64,000 nucleotides of DNA from Tomocerus qinae (taxonomy: Eukaryota > Arthropoda > Collembola > Entomobryomorpha > Tomoceridae), in the NCBI GenBank assembly GCA_020055645.1, contig CM034546.1:78926001-78990000 (forward strand), given 5' to 3'. Positions 46,574-58,767 of this stretch are shown here, piece after piece. A program made the position numbers and the translations under genes. The notes below the pieces were generated by a model, which worked only from the letters and a program-made list of their open reading frames with translations, ran no database searches and was not told where the DNA came from. Position 1 is the first letter of the stretch; every line of letters begins with the position of its first letter.

Positions 46574-47087
46574 CTTTCAAAGGCAAATCTCAGTATATCG
46601 AATACCATTCATAAAATGTTAATATTTAATACCAATATGAACCTGGGGAATTGTGAATAATAAATTAACAATAATTTCTTTGTGTTTACATTTCTAAGCT
46701 AACAAATACAAGTTTTGGCTGCAACTCTTTTGTATGCTTAGTCCGACGGATTTAGTCAAGGCTTTTGTCTTTGATTTCAAAAGAGCTCAAATTGCTTTGA
46801 TATTAACTACTGTATAAAAACACTTGATATTGGTCAGTCATGGATAAATAACTGTGAGTAAAATTACTTATCTAGATATAAATATTAAATTCATTATTTA
46901 AACACTTATATTTTACATATCACTTTTTGCACTTAATCCAACAAGTTTTTTATTTATATTCTATATTTAATCTTATTTATTTATTGTATTTTATTTTTAA
47001 AGTAACATGTTCATATACACATAATAATCAAAACATTGCTCCGCAATTTCCACCCGTTACTCTGCTTAAGTAATTGTTTTAGGTCAT
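46574..47087. other. intergenic between convergent genes
   Basis: Holds the 3' ends of PFDN1 and of the minus-strand LRR gene. Nothing else is seen. Confidence 0.5.
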
Positions 47088-48530
47088 TTATGGAATAAAT
47101 GACAAAAATCCAATAATTACTACAAATAATAAGACAGAAATGGATAGCAAAACATAAAATTGTATTTTAGTATACTGCAATCCACCGGTCTTGAGTCCAA
47201 CGACATTCAACATTTCATCCGCCCACGTAAAACAATTCAACCGGCCTTGCCGTTCTCCACCATTCCTCGAAGAAAGGACGAAATAATCAAAAATGACCAT
47301 CTCTTTTCTACTGCGGCATAATCGAGGGATTAAAATGTTCTTTATGTTCTCATTTCGCCAAAACAGAGTGCTACAATTTGCACACGTCTTCAATTTTCTT
47401 TTTAATTTGCTCGGGCTAATTTTATAAATGTTCAAAGTGAGACTGTTCTGATAATGAGGATTATTTTTTAGTTCCGCCAAGATGATTTGCCTTTGTCCGT
47501 AAATCGGATCTGGAATCCATTCGATGGCCATTATGGCGTGTCCTCTGTTAAACAGCCATCGGCCGATGAATCCTTCAGCATACTTTTCGGCAATCACAAT
47601 GCATCCTTTGTGAGTAGTAATATTCTCGATTTCTTCAGGATAACAAATCGAATGGGAGTAGCTCATTATTTTTTCAAATTTGTCTACTATTTCATGAGGT
47701 AACCTTTGCGAGTGAATTTGACTAGAATTTTCGATGAACTCTTTCATGTCATTGTGATACTTGTGTGGAATATCTTCATTGGCAAACGGATCCCCAGCTA
47801 TCAATTCTCCATTCGAAATAAAATTTAAGGACAGATCTAAAAGTGTGAGTTTAATCTTAGGATTGGATTTCTTCAATGGCATTAGGTTATTTGATCTATA
47901 ATCAGAATCAATATGTTCCCAGAATTGATTAACGCTGAAAAATATCGAGTTTTGATCAAGAAAGACATATTCTACGGGACATATTTTGAAGTGCCTGAGT
48001 AGTGAACTCAATCCTTCGACTGAGACATTATTGTCTGACAAAATGAGAGAAGTTATTCCTTTAGCCTCCCAATGTTTGCTAATTACTCCGTATAGATTGA
48101 GAAAGTTTTCTCGCAGCTCATAAATTTCATTATCTTGTAAGTTATTTTCACTTAAGTCAACGTGACGATATTCCGACAGTTTAATATTGTCTATCAGTAT
48201 CGCTATTATATTTTTTATATTTGCATTGGGATTTCTTCTTTTAACTTTTAAGTAAAAGTTATCATTGTCAAGGACTACTTCAAAATCGGCATTGCTATTG
48301 CAATATTGCATTGTCTTATTTTTGCGTAGTTGACGAATGTATGTCAAATTTTCATCCCAAGTATGCAATTTCAGATATTTAGAGATATTATCTAATGGCG
48401 GTGGTTCATCATTTGTTCGTGGAAATACCTCTTGTGTAATTCCGTCAATATTTATTTGGTCGCATTCCATTTTCGAATTCAGAAAACTAGAAAATGAAGA
48501 GAAGTTGTCATTATATTCCTGAATGGACAT
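47088..48530 (-). CDS. tail-anchored LRR protein with a putative His-Cys papain-like domain
   Basis: One uninterrupted exon of 480 residues with ATG at 48530. Seen: irregular leucine-rich repeats over about 110-245 (HVDLSENNLQDNEIYELREN, ITSLILSDNNVSVEGLSSLL, LTLLDLSLNFIS). Next is a domain at about 305-447 with RGHAIMAIEW (His331), QIILAEL and RLNCFTWADEML (Cys433). A single hydrophobic helix (about 457-478) ends the chain, so a tail anchor or type-I-like membrane span is likely. There is no signal peptide. Inference: histidine before cysteine, each in a short conserved-looking block with a strand between, is the order found in circularly permuted papain-fold enzymes (NlpC/P60 and LRAT types). 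I do not recognise the exact family. The lack of introns among intron-rich neighbours could reflect retroposition or horizontal transfer. Cytosolic face, with LRRs as partner-binding part, is my guess. Confidence 0.7.
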   Translation of the reverse strand: MSIQEYNDNFSSFSSFLNSKMECDQINIDGITQEVFPRTNDEPPPLDNISKYLKLHTWDENLTYIRQLRKNKTMQYCNSNADFEVVLDNDNFYLKVKRRNPNANIKNIIAILIDNIKLSEYRHVDLSENNLQDNEIYELRENFLNLYGVISKHWEAKGITSLILSDNNVSVEGLSSLLRHFKICPVEYVFLDQNSIFFSVNQFWEHIDSDYRSNNLMPLKKSNPKIKLTLLDLSLNFISNGELIAGDPFANEDIPHKYHNDMKEFIENSSQIHSQRLPHEIVDKFEKIMSYSHSICYPEEIENITTHKGCIVIAEKYAEGFIGRWLFNRGHAIMAIEWIPDPIYGQRQIILAELKNNPHYQNSLTLNIYKISPSKLKRKLKTCANCSTLFWRNENIKNILIPRLCRSRKEMVIFDYFVLSSRNGGERQGRLNCFTWADEMLNVVGLKTGGLQYTKIQFYVLLSISVLLFVVIIGFLSFIP

Positions 48531-50840
48531 TTTGTAGAAAGAATTATTTCCTTAAGGTTGAATCTCTCTCGACTAGCGACTGTCAGGATCTTCTTTCCAA
48601 TAAACGACTTTCTTCTCTGATGAATGTATTGTAGCGTCATGAACCATGAAGGTAGAAGCTAAATCTTAATCTGACGATAAAACGTTGCCGGCGGGTTTTA
48701 TAATCCAAAGTAGTACACAGTTATAGCCCATTATGTTTGCGCATAATTATCTGAAATTATTATTGAAATTAATAATTTAAAATGTATTATAAAATTCGCA
48801 TTCGCATTGTTAAGCCCAGTCATCAATATTGATTTTTTATAAGTATATTAGGGACACAGTAAAAATAAAACTTTGCACAAGTAAACACCTTACAATTACA
48901 GTAAGTCATTATTTATCACACTTTTTAGTAGCAGGATAAAGAATTTTATGACTTTATGTACTAAAACGTTTTGTTGTATTTATTTGCGTCCTTCCATGCA
49001 TGTGCTTAAATTAAATATTGAAAGAAGCATAAAGTAGGTACTGCTGATACTAAGAATTGTTTGTATGCGTTGTCGGTAACTTTAGTACTACGTCATGTCT
49101 ATTATATGTTGCTGTCCTAAATTAACATCGGGCCTAGAATGACATCGTTGTACAATCAACCAAGTCAATGCGTAATAATTACGTAAATATAAAAACAGTG
49201 CGGACGTTGCTTGTATCAGTATCTTAGTAGCGTACCTAGTCATTTTGATTCTCCACTTTTCAGCCACTTTATCACTTGTTGATTTCATATGAAATTTTGA
49301 AAATAAAGTGCATTGATATCAAATCATACATTTTATTTACCATTTATTAACTATGCATTTTATTTTTGCCATTTTAGGAGTAATGTTTTTCTGAAATATT
49401 GACAACACAATGCACAAAGGGGGCATTTCAGTTCATTGCACATTACTACGATTTCATTATTTTTTTAATGAACTTCTGCACAGCTTTCTCTCGAGCTTTC
49501 GATGCTCGCATTAATGTAAATTAATCTAAATTAGTTTTCCAAGATGTTTTCTTAACTATTATTAGAGAAAGTATTTTTCGTTTATGTAATGAAATACACT
49601 GTGAAGACAATCAAGTTAATAATTTCAAATGAGGAAATGCTTCATTGTTAAATAATAGTTGCTATAATTGACATATATTATTTTTGATTTCATGCATGTA
49701 ATTTATGTACAAAACCTCTCTTCGGGAACTCAGACATTGTAAAAACCACTACCCCGAAATGATTGTTCCAATACGACATGGGCCAGTCCGGTTTGAGACT
49801 GGGTCGGGCATGAGACAGTAACATATTATATGCATCTCTGATTTTTCTGTGTACATAACATACATACATGTACTACTCTCTAGATCATTGTGTGCGTTGC
49901 ATTTTGGACATCAGCGTAGTCCGTCGTAATCACAAAGCTATATACGTCACGCTTTTTTTGGTCATTGAATACACCAAAAGACACAAACAAGTCTTTATCA
50001 GTATGCATGGTTTGTATATTTTGCAGGTTTTACTTGTAATAGGTTGTTCTCAGTTTTGCAGTTGTAGTATAACACGTATTATATACTAATACGGTAATAC
50101 TAATGATATACGTAAACATACAGGTTGTAGGGGTTTATCTCCAATTGTGCAAAGTTTCTTATTATTTGCTCGCCTTAAGTTGTGTAGTATAGTTTCTCCT
50201 TTGTTAATACTTATAGTAATACTATGCACTTTTAAATTTCCTTGTCGTTTAAACTAAACCTGGAAGTACATTCAGTCTAGTAAATTGCTACAAAATATTT
50301 AATCTTCTACTAAATCTTTCTCATTTAATAGTAATTTCCGTTTCGGACGTTATGCTAATTTATACTTTAGATTAACGAAATTGAATTACTATTGTCGCAT
50401 GCTACTTTGTGACGCTGCTATATATACTAATAATACTTATATTTTTTATTTCCAGTTCCGTTGACTGAAGAAGTTTCGAAGGAATTGGTTTAGAAAATGA
50501 AGAGAATTGCAAACACGGCCGGTAATATTCTGCATAAATGAAGACAGTTTGCTACAGAATTTAAAACTAAAGTTTATAGTACACTTAGGCAGGTATGCCA
50601 CTATCTTAACTTAACGCATGTCCCGCGATTACTACGTAAGAAGTAGCTTATCAATTGTTCTTTATCAAGTAAATATTGAAAAAAAAATTCCCTAGGTATA
50701 TGTATTTCTAATCCAACAAACCGTTTTTTCCTAGACTCCATTACACATTACGCTAGCCTCGATTAAACTAACCTACCCCTATTGTAATATAATTACAGAT
50801 AGCTGAGAAAGTGGAACAGCGAAAAATTACAGTCTAAAGA
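48531..50840. other. intergenic, no supported gene
   Basis: AT-rich. Frames at 49088-49288 and 49868-50089 have no support. Near 50460-50530 a candidate acceptor (tatttccag) opens a short stretch that could be a 5' untranslated exon of the gene starting at 50841. Confidence 0.4.
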
Positions 50841-52328
50841 ATGGGAAACTTGGTATCAAGAAAAGGTGCGGCAGCCAATGCTGAAGAAAATGGGTAAGCT
50901 GTGGATGATAATAGAAAACTATTATTGTTTATCTGGATGAATTTGTTCTGGTTTATTATCATTATACTTAAAATTGTGTCGACAATATCAAGGTATTGTA
51001 ATAAATGCTATGTTTACCTTAGAAGGTATGTACAAAAATCCCTAAAAATCACTCATGGGGTTCTAACTTGTAACTTCCTTAGAACTTCTAAAGAATGACA
51101 TAGAAATGCCTCTAAGTTTTCCCATTTGTGGTTTGAGTGAATTCTAAGGCCTAGTATTATCATACAACATGATAATATAGGCCTCCTAAGGTAACCATGC
51201 TATTTAAAGTACCTTGAAGAATATCGTACTACATATAATACTATTCGACATGGAGAGTCTGTAGTAATTGAATGAAATTGTAATGTAACTAGATAGAATT
51301 GGTTTGTTGAAAATCATCCAGTATAGTTAAGAATAATAATTAAACCAGATTAAATATATTAACACATTTTTAGTTGTAACTATTATTTGTTTTTTCAAAG
51401 GATTGAAGATGGAGAAAGGTTGAGAATTGCAAACAATCGAGTAATTGTTTACGTATGGACTTCCAAATTTTTGGGTGGAAGAGGAATCAGTGGACACGTT
51501 TCTGTTGAGATAACCCGTGACAATAGAAATGGAACTTTGGACGAAAATACATATATAAGTTTCTGGCCAAAGCTGGAGTTAAATTCGAAGAAGTGGCCAA
51601 AGGAAAAAGCCCGTCCGATATTTTCAACGGACGGTGAACGATGGTCGTACATTCAAGACTACACTGGAGACAGACTCTTCCAAAACAGGAGACCCGAGTA
51701 CATTTTCTGCTTTTACACATTGAGCACAAGTGATATAATCAGAGCTTTTCAAGTGTTCAAAGGGAATGAGAACAATGCCTGGAGTCGCCATGGCCAATAT
51801 GTCCCGAAAGTTCTACCAGGGTATGCAGACTGTGACACAGCGCTGGAAATACAGACGAAGCAAAGTTGTGTCTCCTTAGCCTGTCTCACGCTGGACGCAG
51901 GGAAAATCAATCAGATAATTGGCCTTAAGGACGTTATTTGGGCTTCGTCCAAAGGGACGACGGGGGTCAGCTCTGACAATTCTGCCGAAGCATACAATAA
52001 CCTCAATTTCATTCAGCCTTCTCAAAATATAACAGAGTATGTCAAAAGACAACTTGTTTCTGGATTCATCATGAGTCCCGATGTGTTAGTCGAGCGTCTC
52101 AAAATTGCCAAGACAAATGAATGGGAGGACAGAAAGCACTCTAATTTCCGCTCAATGGGTAGAATGATCTGCACTACGATAATAAAAGAAGATGGCTCTA
52201 TTCGAAGCATTACATTTTCCTCTCAGAGCATAAACGAATCAATTGATCATCATCTCCAGGTCAGAAAGTCAGATGGAAATGTATTAGATGAAACGACCTA
52301 CGAATGGCTTCCAGGCGACCCAAACTAA
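50841..52328 (+). CDS. putatively N-myristoylated protein with a His-Cys papain-like domain
   Basis: Exons 50841-50893 and 51401-52328 join by a GT-AG intron (phase 2) to 326 residues. The start MGNLVSRKG fits the N-myristoylation rule (Gly2, Ser6, then basic residues), which is the main reason for choosing this first exon. The body has SGHVSVEI (His50), then TYISFWPKLEL, and later KQSCVSLACLTLDAG (Cys174). Inference: a strand with GH, followed after more than 100 residues by a helix starting at Cys, is the layout of permuted papain-fold hydrolases, whose His precedes Cys. The C-terminal half (about 200-326) is unassigned. Membrane attachment at the cytosolic face is likely if myristoylated. 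A similar His-Cys arrangement occurs in the neighbouring gene at 47088-48530. An aataaa lies at 52365. The family name is unknown to me. Confidence 0.68.
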
Positions 52329-54114
52329 AATTTTATAGAAACTTTTACAGATATTTTACGTGCCAATAAAATACATTGACTTTGTAACTTGCATGACATA
52401 TATATATCCAATGCCTGAATATATCAGTACCATGTCATTTAAAATAAGTACTTTTACCATGGATAAAAAAATTGCATTTAAAGATAAATATCAAATAAAT
52501 AATAATCTAAATTTCAGTAATACCAACAAATGCAATGACTTTTACGGACGAACAAACTTTATATTAATCTCATGAAATGTAAATTCGGTTATATATTGCA
52601 GATTGCAGTTAGGCAACGATAAAATTATTTGAAAAGTAATTTCCTTTGTATATCCTTCAAATATAATTGTTAATTCTTTGTTAGTATCAACATAGATAAT
52701 TTAGTTTGCATATTTTACTTTATTTTGTTGTCAAAATTGCTCAGTATATTTGCTAAAATATTATTAGTGCTTATTTATACATAACATCTTTAATTAGAAT
52801 AATACAATCTTTTCTTACCATGTTAATCTCAGTAACAAAATCTTCACCATGGAAAGAAAGACTAGCAACAATATTATATTCCAGTGATAATTCCAATTTC
52901 CAAGAAAAAAATACTTACACAAAGCATTAAAAGCCTCCAGCAAAAGGTAGTAAACCTTGAAAACAATTTGCTATAGCCAATACAAGTAACGTAACTTTGG
53001 TGGTGGTGGTCTCCCTGTCTCACTTTGCTACTACTTGCGCTTTTATTTTTACTCTCCTTCGTGTACATTAGTGTTTGCTTAATGTAAAATTGTGAAACGA
53101 AATGAGAAATAGGGAATTACTCTATAAGTGTATTTGTCAGACTACTCACTTACTCACCTTTATTGTATCACGTTACCCCCATGTTTCTCATGTTCTTCTC
53201 ATGTTCATGTATAATTGTCTCTAACTCAGTACCCATGCCATGCCCAATGTAATGTAATACTGGAAGGTACCGTTCGACTTTTCATCAAAGGACTTGTATA
53301 AAATATGTTTTAGCGGGATGCCTAAGCCTAAACATGAATTGTTTGAAACTAAGACTTCGATTTCGATTAATTACATCGTGTCATAATAGATAACGGGAGG
53401 AAATACAATAATTACCATAAATGGCATAAACTCAAAACCTGCAAACTTTCCCCCGGATTGCACTTTTGTTGTCGGCTTGTCATTTTGTACGACAAAAGTT
53501 TTGTTTTGAACAAACAATTAATATATTTTGCATTTTAGTAAGAATCAATTCCCTGGGTAAATCTGGAATATTAAAATATAATTCCAATCAATCGTAATTT
53601 CGATTTATTGTGTGTATCTAATAAATATTTTAGGTAACTTAAAATAAACGCCACAATAAAAATAGTACTTAACAAAAGTGTGTGAACCTAGCTAATGCTA
53701 AGAATAAATTAATGAGCAAAATGTTTTAGATAGGTAAATCCTGTTATTTTGCAGAAGCTACGTAGACTTGAGATAACGGTAGTAAATGACGATAGTAAAA
53801 TACCAGTCAGCATTAAATTGCATTAATTTTAAATGTACTTCAGCGGCTATGTTAAATGGGAAAAGAAATAAGTTAGTAATTGCATTTACTCATTACTTTG
53901 TATGGTCATAATTTGTGGCTACATAAATTTATTCATGATGTGATGTCCTTACCTTACCTTACCTATATACCTCTTTAAAATTAATATCATATAATACTGT
54001 ACTACACGTATTTATTCATTTATAACTGTTTACAAGCTATTGCCATGACTTATACAATAATGTACTAACTAAAATTATTAGAATCAATGAATCACTGATG
54101 TTGCAGTTGACGCT
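52329..54114. other. intergenic, no supported gene
   Basis: AT-rich. A short frame at 52360-52575 lies in the 3' flank and is not supported. A ccttacctta microrepeat occurs near 53946. Confidence 0.4.
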
Positions 54115-56020
54115 ATGAGTAACATATTAAGTGCCGAATCGTTCCACGAATACTTGCAATTTGTGAAGGTTATCTTATCTTGCACCTGGGCGTACTTGCA
54201 AATTAAATTACACTACCTGCAAAAATAAGTTCATGGCAAATAATATTAGTCAGTGTGCATATTATAAGAACTACCGTAGTACAACAGTTCTTATTATCCT
54301 TATAAAATTACTTATGACATAAAAATACACAAGAAAAATTTCATTTTCAGAAAGCCAGAAATAATTCAAAGATTATGGGACAAAAATATAACAAAGGTAA
54401 GAATTGTAATGCCATTTTCGGCAGATTTTATTTGAAATATAGGCAAATGGTCAGCATGATGGCTTCCAAAATGCAATTTCTTTCTCTCTACATCAGGGGA
54501 ATGTCAATAGGAACAAATAACTTTTAGGTAGAAACATTTTTGACCTTGTCAGGGGTTAATACACCTCTTAAATCGGAATGCAAAATATATTTTGAACCCC
54601 TGGACGGATTTTGATGAAAGTGAGTATCGAGAGAGACCCGTCATAACTACATCTCCTAAAATTCCTGCCAAGCTGGAAAAATAGATTTGAATTGTTTTGC
54701 TCTGATTACCAGTCTACCAGATTTATACCTGTGTAATAATATGCCAATTACAGAGAGAAAAATGTAATAATATAAATTTTAGTGTTACTGCTTAATTCAC
54801 TTAATGGTGTTTACATTTACACTAATTAGACATTCCTCGCACCATATACATTTGCGTGAATAAAGATTGTATGAAGAAATGGATATTCGTTACATCCAGT
54901 GAAGAAATTAATGTTATTGAACTTGAAACAAAAAAATGTGGTTCATGTCAAAATCCGGTGAAAAAGGAGGTAATAAAGAAAAAACATCATCACGTATAAC
55001 CTTCTTTATCAAAGATATTGTAATAATTTTCTCTATTTAATAGCAAATGTCAAACGAATGTAATGGCCAACCTGATGCAATAATGTCGAAAGACGAAGAA
55101 ATTGTAAATAAAACTTCAGTTGTGTTAAAAAACAAAGATGGTAAATCCCTAGTTGTTACGTCAGAAATCAAGAAAAATAACAAATCCTCATTTGTTGCAC
55201 CAAAAAACAAAGAAGATGCTACTCTGGCTGCTACATTAAGAACCACAGTGAATGTAACTGAATCTTCTGCCTTGACAATTCAGAAGAAAAAAATTGTCAG
55301 CCAAAGTAATCGTATGTCCCAAAACAAAGAAAATAGCAACCCACCGACTATTGCACAAACTGTAATACAAGATGCTAATAAAAAGGATGCAATTATGCAT
55401 CCGTCTCTACCATCAAAGCTAAAATTACCAAAAGAAGATGAAGGTGTCATTCACAGTTGGAAAAAATTCACTTTATATCAATGTACTAAGGATGAATGCG
55501 GGGCAAATTGGACATCTGTTCATGGATGGACAGAAGGGTACACTCAAAGATGCCGAAAGTCACGTAATGGAATTCCATGTGGAAATCCTGGTAGGTCATT
55601 AGGGATAAGAAAAATTCAGGTAATATTTTTCATCTTTTTATGCATAATTAAAAAATAAATAATGGAAGAGTCAGAAAAGTAGATGGACAGATATTACCCT
55701 GTTATTATGGGTTTTGACTAATTTATTATTTATTTGATTAATTGACTTAATATTTGTTACAGAACGATAAGTAGTTTGATTTATTGAATTAGGTGGTGGA
55801 AGACCCTTCGAAAAATAAATCCTATCCATACTGGAGGACAGTCCAAGCTGGGAGACATTGCAGTGCTTTTTGTGACATGTGTGCTAAAATACAAATGCAT
55901 GGTGCTGGAATTTGTACTAACAAAACGGACGTGTTTATAAGAAACAACGGTATGAATAACGAAGCCATAGATTGTGTAGAAGGACCCCCTCCTTTTCCAT
56001 TTCCATATTCTGAAATGTAA
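54115..56020 (+). CDS. protein with two Cys/Trp zinc-binding modules (3CxxC-like)
   Basis: Exons 54115-54168, 54351-54396, 54830-54969, 55044-55619 and 55793-56020 splice in phase to 347 residues. The first exon is the least certain (weak donor gttatc). Two related modules flank a Lys/Asn/Ser-rich disordered linker. The N-terminal one has YICVNKDCMKKWIF then CGSCQNP. The C-terminal one has YQCTKDECGANWTSVHGW, C-x6-C, a CSAFCDMC cluster and HGAGIC. The shared Y-x-C-x4-C-x3-W start argues for internal duplication. The cysteine and tryptophan pattern resembles 3CxxC zinc-binding domains (ZAR1 and RTP families), which bind RNA or act as receptor chaperones. That resemblance is by eye only. There is no signal peptide or membrane helix, so it is probably nuclear or cytosolic. 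Confidence 0.62.
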
Positions 56021-57257
56021 CCTAATACTATTCATTGGAATGTAAAATTGGCAAAAATTTTAAAACAATATACTATTAAATATTAAAATTCTCCCGGTGA
56101 CAAATTTTTTACAACTTTATACGACAATAATTGATGTAGAAAGTATTCGTTTTATACTATATAATAATATCTGGTCACAATAGTATCTAAAATTTTCTAC
56201 GTAATATTGGAATAAAATCGATTATCTGGACTCTGGAATGCCAATTGTTGGGGTTGCTGAACTTTAGATTTGTTAGAGGCAGTGTGCTGTACTACTACAG
56301 AAGACGCATCATTATTCCCAGACAAAAGTCTCATACTTTCTTGCATGTGGACTTGTAGTTTAAAAATGTCATTAATCAGTCAAATAAGTAGATTTAATTG
56401 CGCAATCACCCTCTAGGAAATAAAACTCAATTAATTAGAAAAATGTCTAAATTAATGTGAATTAACGGAATTTACTTATTGATCTAAATTAATTCTGGAA
56501 ATTCTGTGAAATATAACTTTGGACCTTCCTTACTTATGAGGAAACTGATGCACAGCAAATACCATTATTTATTGTGTGCAATAAAGGGATTACAAGTTAC
56601 AAAAAATGTTGACGTTCGCCGTCTAAAATCTTTTTATTGATAGAGGAAAACAATTTGAGGGCTGCCTTCCTTCTTTCTAATCACATTATAATAATCAACG
56701 AATAAGGAAAACAGAAAAATGAAACATGACACCAAATGAGAATTTTTTAGTGGATTTTCCTTTGTTGGATGTTTGTTTCCTTTTACTAACTTACCTAACC
56801 CAATGTAGAAAACAGTGGGAATGTACCTTCTTATGTGCATAGGTGGTTGCAATGTACAATTAATGTCTTTTGAAAGCAAACTGTTTGTGGTATTTTTGCA
56901 GGATGTTTGTGCAAATTTTTGTTCAACTATAGGCCACTAAGGCCACTCAGCTAAAAACAAAAAAATTGATGCTACAATTCAGTGAGTGAATTCATTAACG
57001 TGTGTAAATATGTTTAAGAATAGAGGAATCTAGATGGATGGAGGATAAATACAAAACCATTTCTTGACATTTATAGGGAAAAAACTACCAGTTACCACTA
57101 TTCAGATTTATATAAATACGAAAATGTCATATACCTATCTCAAATTATTTCCTTTTCAACTCTACCAAGAAAACTTTTCTCCATTAGTTGAAACAATTAT
57201 CTATTTAGTGTATATAAAATAGCATAATTCTATTGGTCATAGCCTTTATTTTCGAAA
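56021..57257. other. intergenic, no supported gene
   Basis: AT-rich. The minus-strand frame at 56634-56879 has no domain or splice support. The promoter of the VMO-like gene lies at the right end; ataaa-rich sequence near 57210 could contain a TATA-like element but is not distinctive. Confidence 0.4.
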
Positions 57258-58767
57258 ATGAACAATTTGAATCGACAAAGTTTTTTTATTATTTTGATAT
57301 ACAATTTTTTCAGAACTTTGCAATGCCGTGAGATCATGAATCAAACTCTGAAATCGTCTGATTTATTCCCTTCTTGGGGCATGTGGGGAACACCAGTATA
57401 TTGCTCCCCAGGGACCTATGTCATTGGTTATAACATTAAGCATCAAATTTTTCAAGGAAGTGCCGGAGATTCATTTGGTCGTAATTTTTTCTTTCGGGTA
57501 TTTACTTCGGTTTACGATAGTTTATCTAAAAACAGGGACGATAAAGGACTGACAGGTGTCGAATTAATTTGTGCGTCAGATTGGACTACTAGAGCATCCC
57601 AAATGAATATTCAAAGCTTATCTGGTTCCGTAGGAAATTGGCACAAAGAGGAAAAATATTGCCCTAAGGGTTTTGCAAATGGGTTTAAAGTAAAAGTTCA
57701 ACCGCGGCAGGGATGGGCAGATGATACGGGTATCACTAATTTTAAATTACTTTGCGATGGTGACCACTTACCAGCTCACGATTTGAGTTTTCAGCCAGGA
57801 GAGTGGGACACTGAAACAACAAAGTGTCCCCATAATACATTTCTATGTGGCTTCAAAGTAAAGGTAGAAGAAGACCATACAAGTGAGTTCACTATGGCAA
57901 ACGCCTACATTCATTATAAATATTCGAATGAATGAATTGCATGATATTTTATTTTACATTTGCGCTTTTGTCATTTTAATTTTAATAATATTAATTTATT
58001 TCTTTTGAGATTCATTTAATTTACTAACATTTTACTGAGATTTTATTGGTTTAAAAAACATTTAATAACAATTTAATTAAAAATATTGATACTTTAATGA
58101 CGTACTAAAGTAACCAATTTAAAAAAAGTGGTAACCCTTTGCAGATGACGACACTGGATTAAATGCCGTAGAGGGTTATTGTTGCAGTCCCCTTTTGGTA
58201 CAGAGGAATGACAAAGTTGATATGACCAATGAAGCAGATACATGCGAGCCGAAGCTGTCTTTTCAAAAGGTTTTTGAAGTGGATAATTCAGAACGGAGAT
58301 TCATAAAGCGTTATTTTTACCAACTTCTTATCGGCATTGAAGATACGGACAAAACGAGTTCGCCGAAGATAAACGTCGGGGCAGTTAAAGATGAGAACCC
58401 TGTAATGAATGTCGAAAATGTCGATGTTGGTGGTTTCGAAATGCATTCAGTGATAGCTGTTCTTCGCCGGCGTCTAGAAGGAAAACTGAACTGGATGAAG
58501 TCCACTGACTTTGAAGAATTACCTGACTCCAGTAATTTATGGAGTAATTTGAAAGAGGTTTCAAAACTAGTTGACGTGCCTCAAGGTTCAATAACTCGAG
58601 TTTATGAAGAAGTTGTAGACTGTGGTAGATATCGAATATGGTCAGGCATAGTCAAAATTGTTAACCATAATAGCATTTTGCATAATGATCTAACCATCGC
58701 GTTGGATTTTCCCATTTCCCACACTTCCAAACCTCGAATTTGGTTTCCCAGCTGGGATAACCGCTAA
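57258..58767 (+). CDS. secreted VMO-I-domain protein fused by splicing to an unknown C-terminal domain
   Basis: Exon 1 (57258-57882) ends at a strong gtgagt donor. Exon 2 (58145-58767) follows a good acceptor (ccctttgcag). The join (phase 1) restores the third repeat of a vitelline-membrane outer layer protein I fold (KVEEDHTNDDTGLNAVEGYC), which supports the splice strongly. The product is 415 residues. A signal peptide (about 7-23) precedes three VMO repeats, with motifs such as VYCSPGTYVIGYN, YCPKGFANGFKVKV and CPHNTFLCGFKVKV. VMO-I is a beta-prism protein of egg envelopes, also found widely in secreted invertebrate proteins. The remaining 190 or so residues have no domain I recognise; they include VPQGSITRVYEEVVDCGRYR and look mostly beta. 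If the intron is retained, the frame continues and stops at 57935, giving a 225-residue protein with a broken third repeat. Confidence 0.8.

Noticed and set aside
58195-58767. Separate gene starting at 58195
   Set aside because: The sequence just upstream (from 58145) completes the third VMO repeat after a good acceptor, so this is the second exon of the VMO-like gene.
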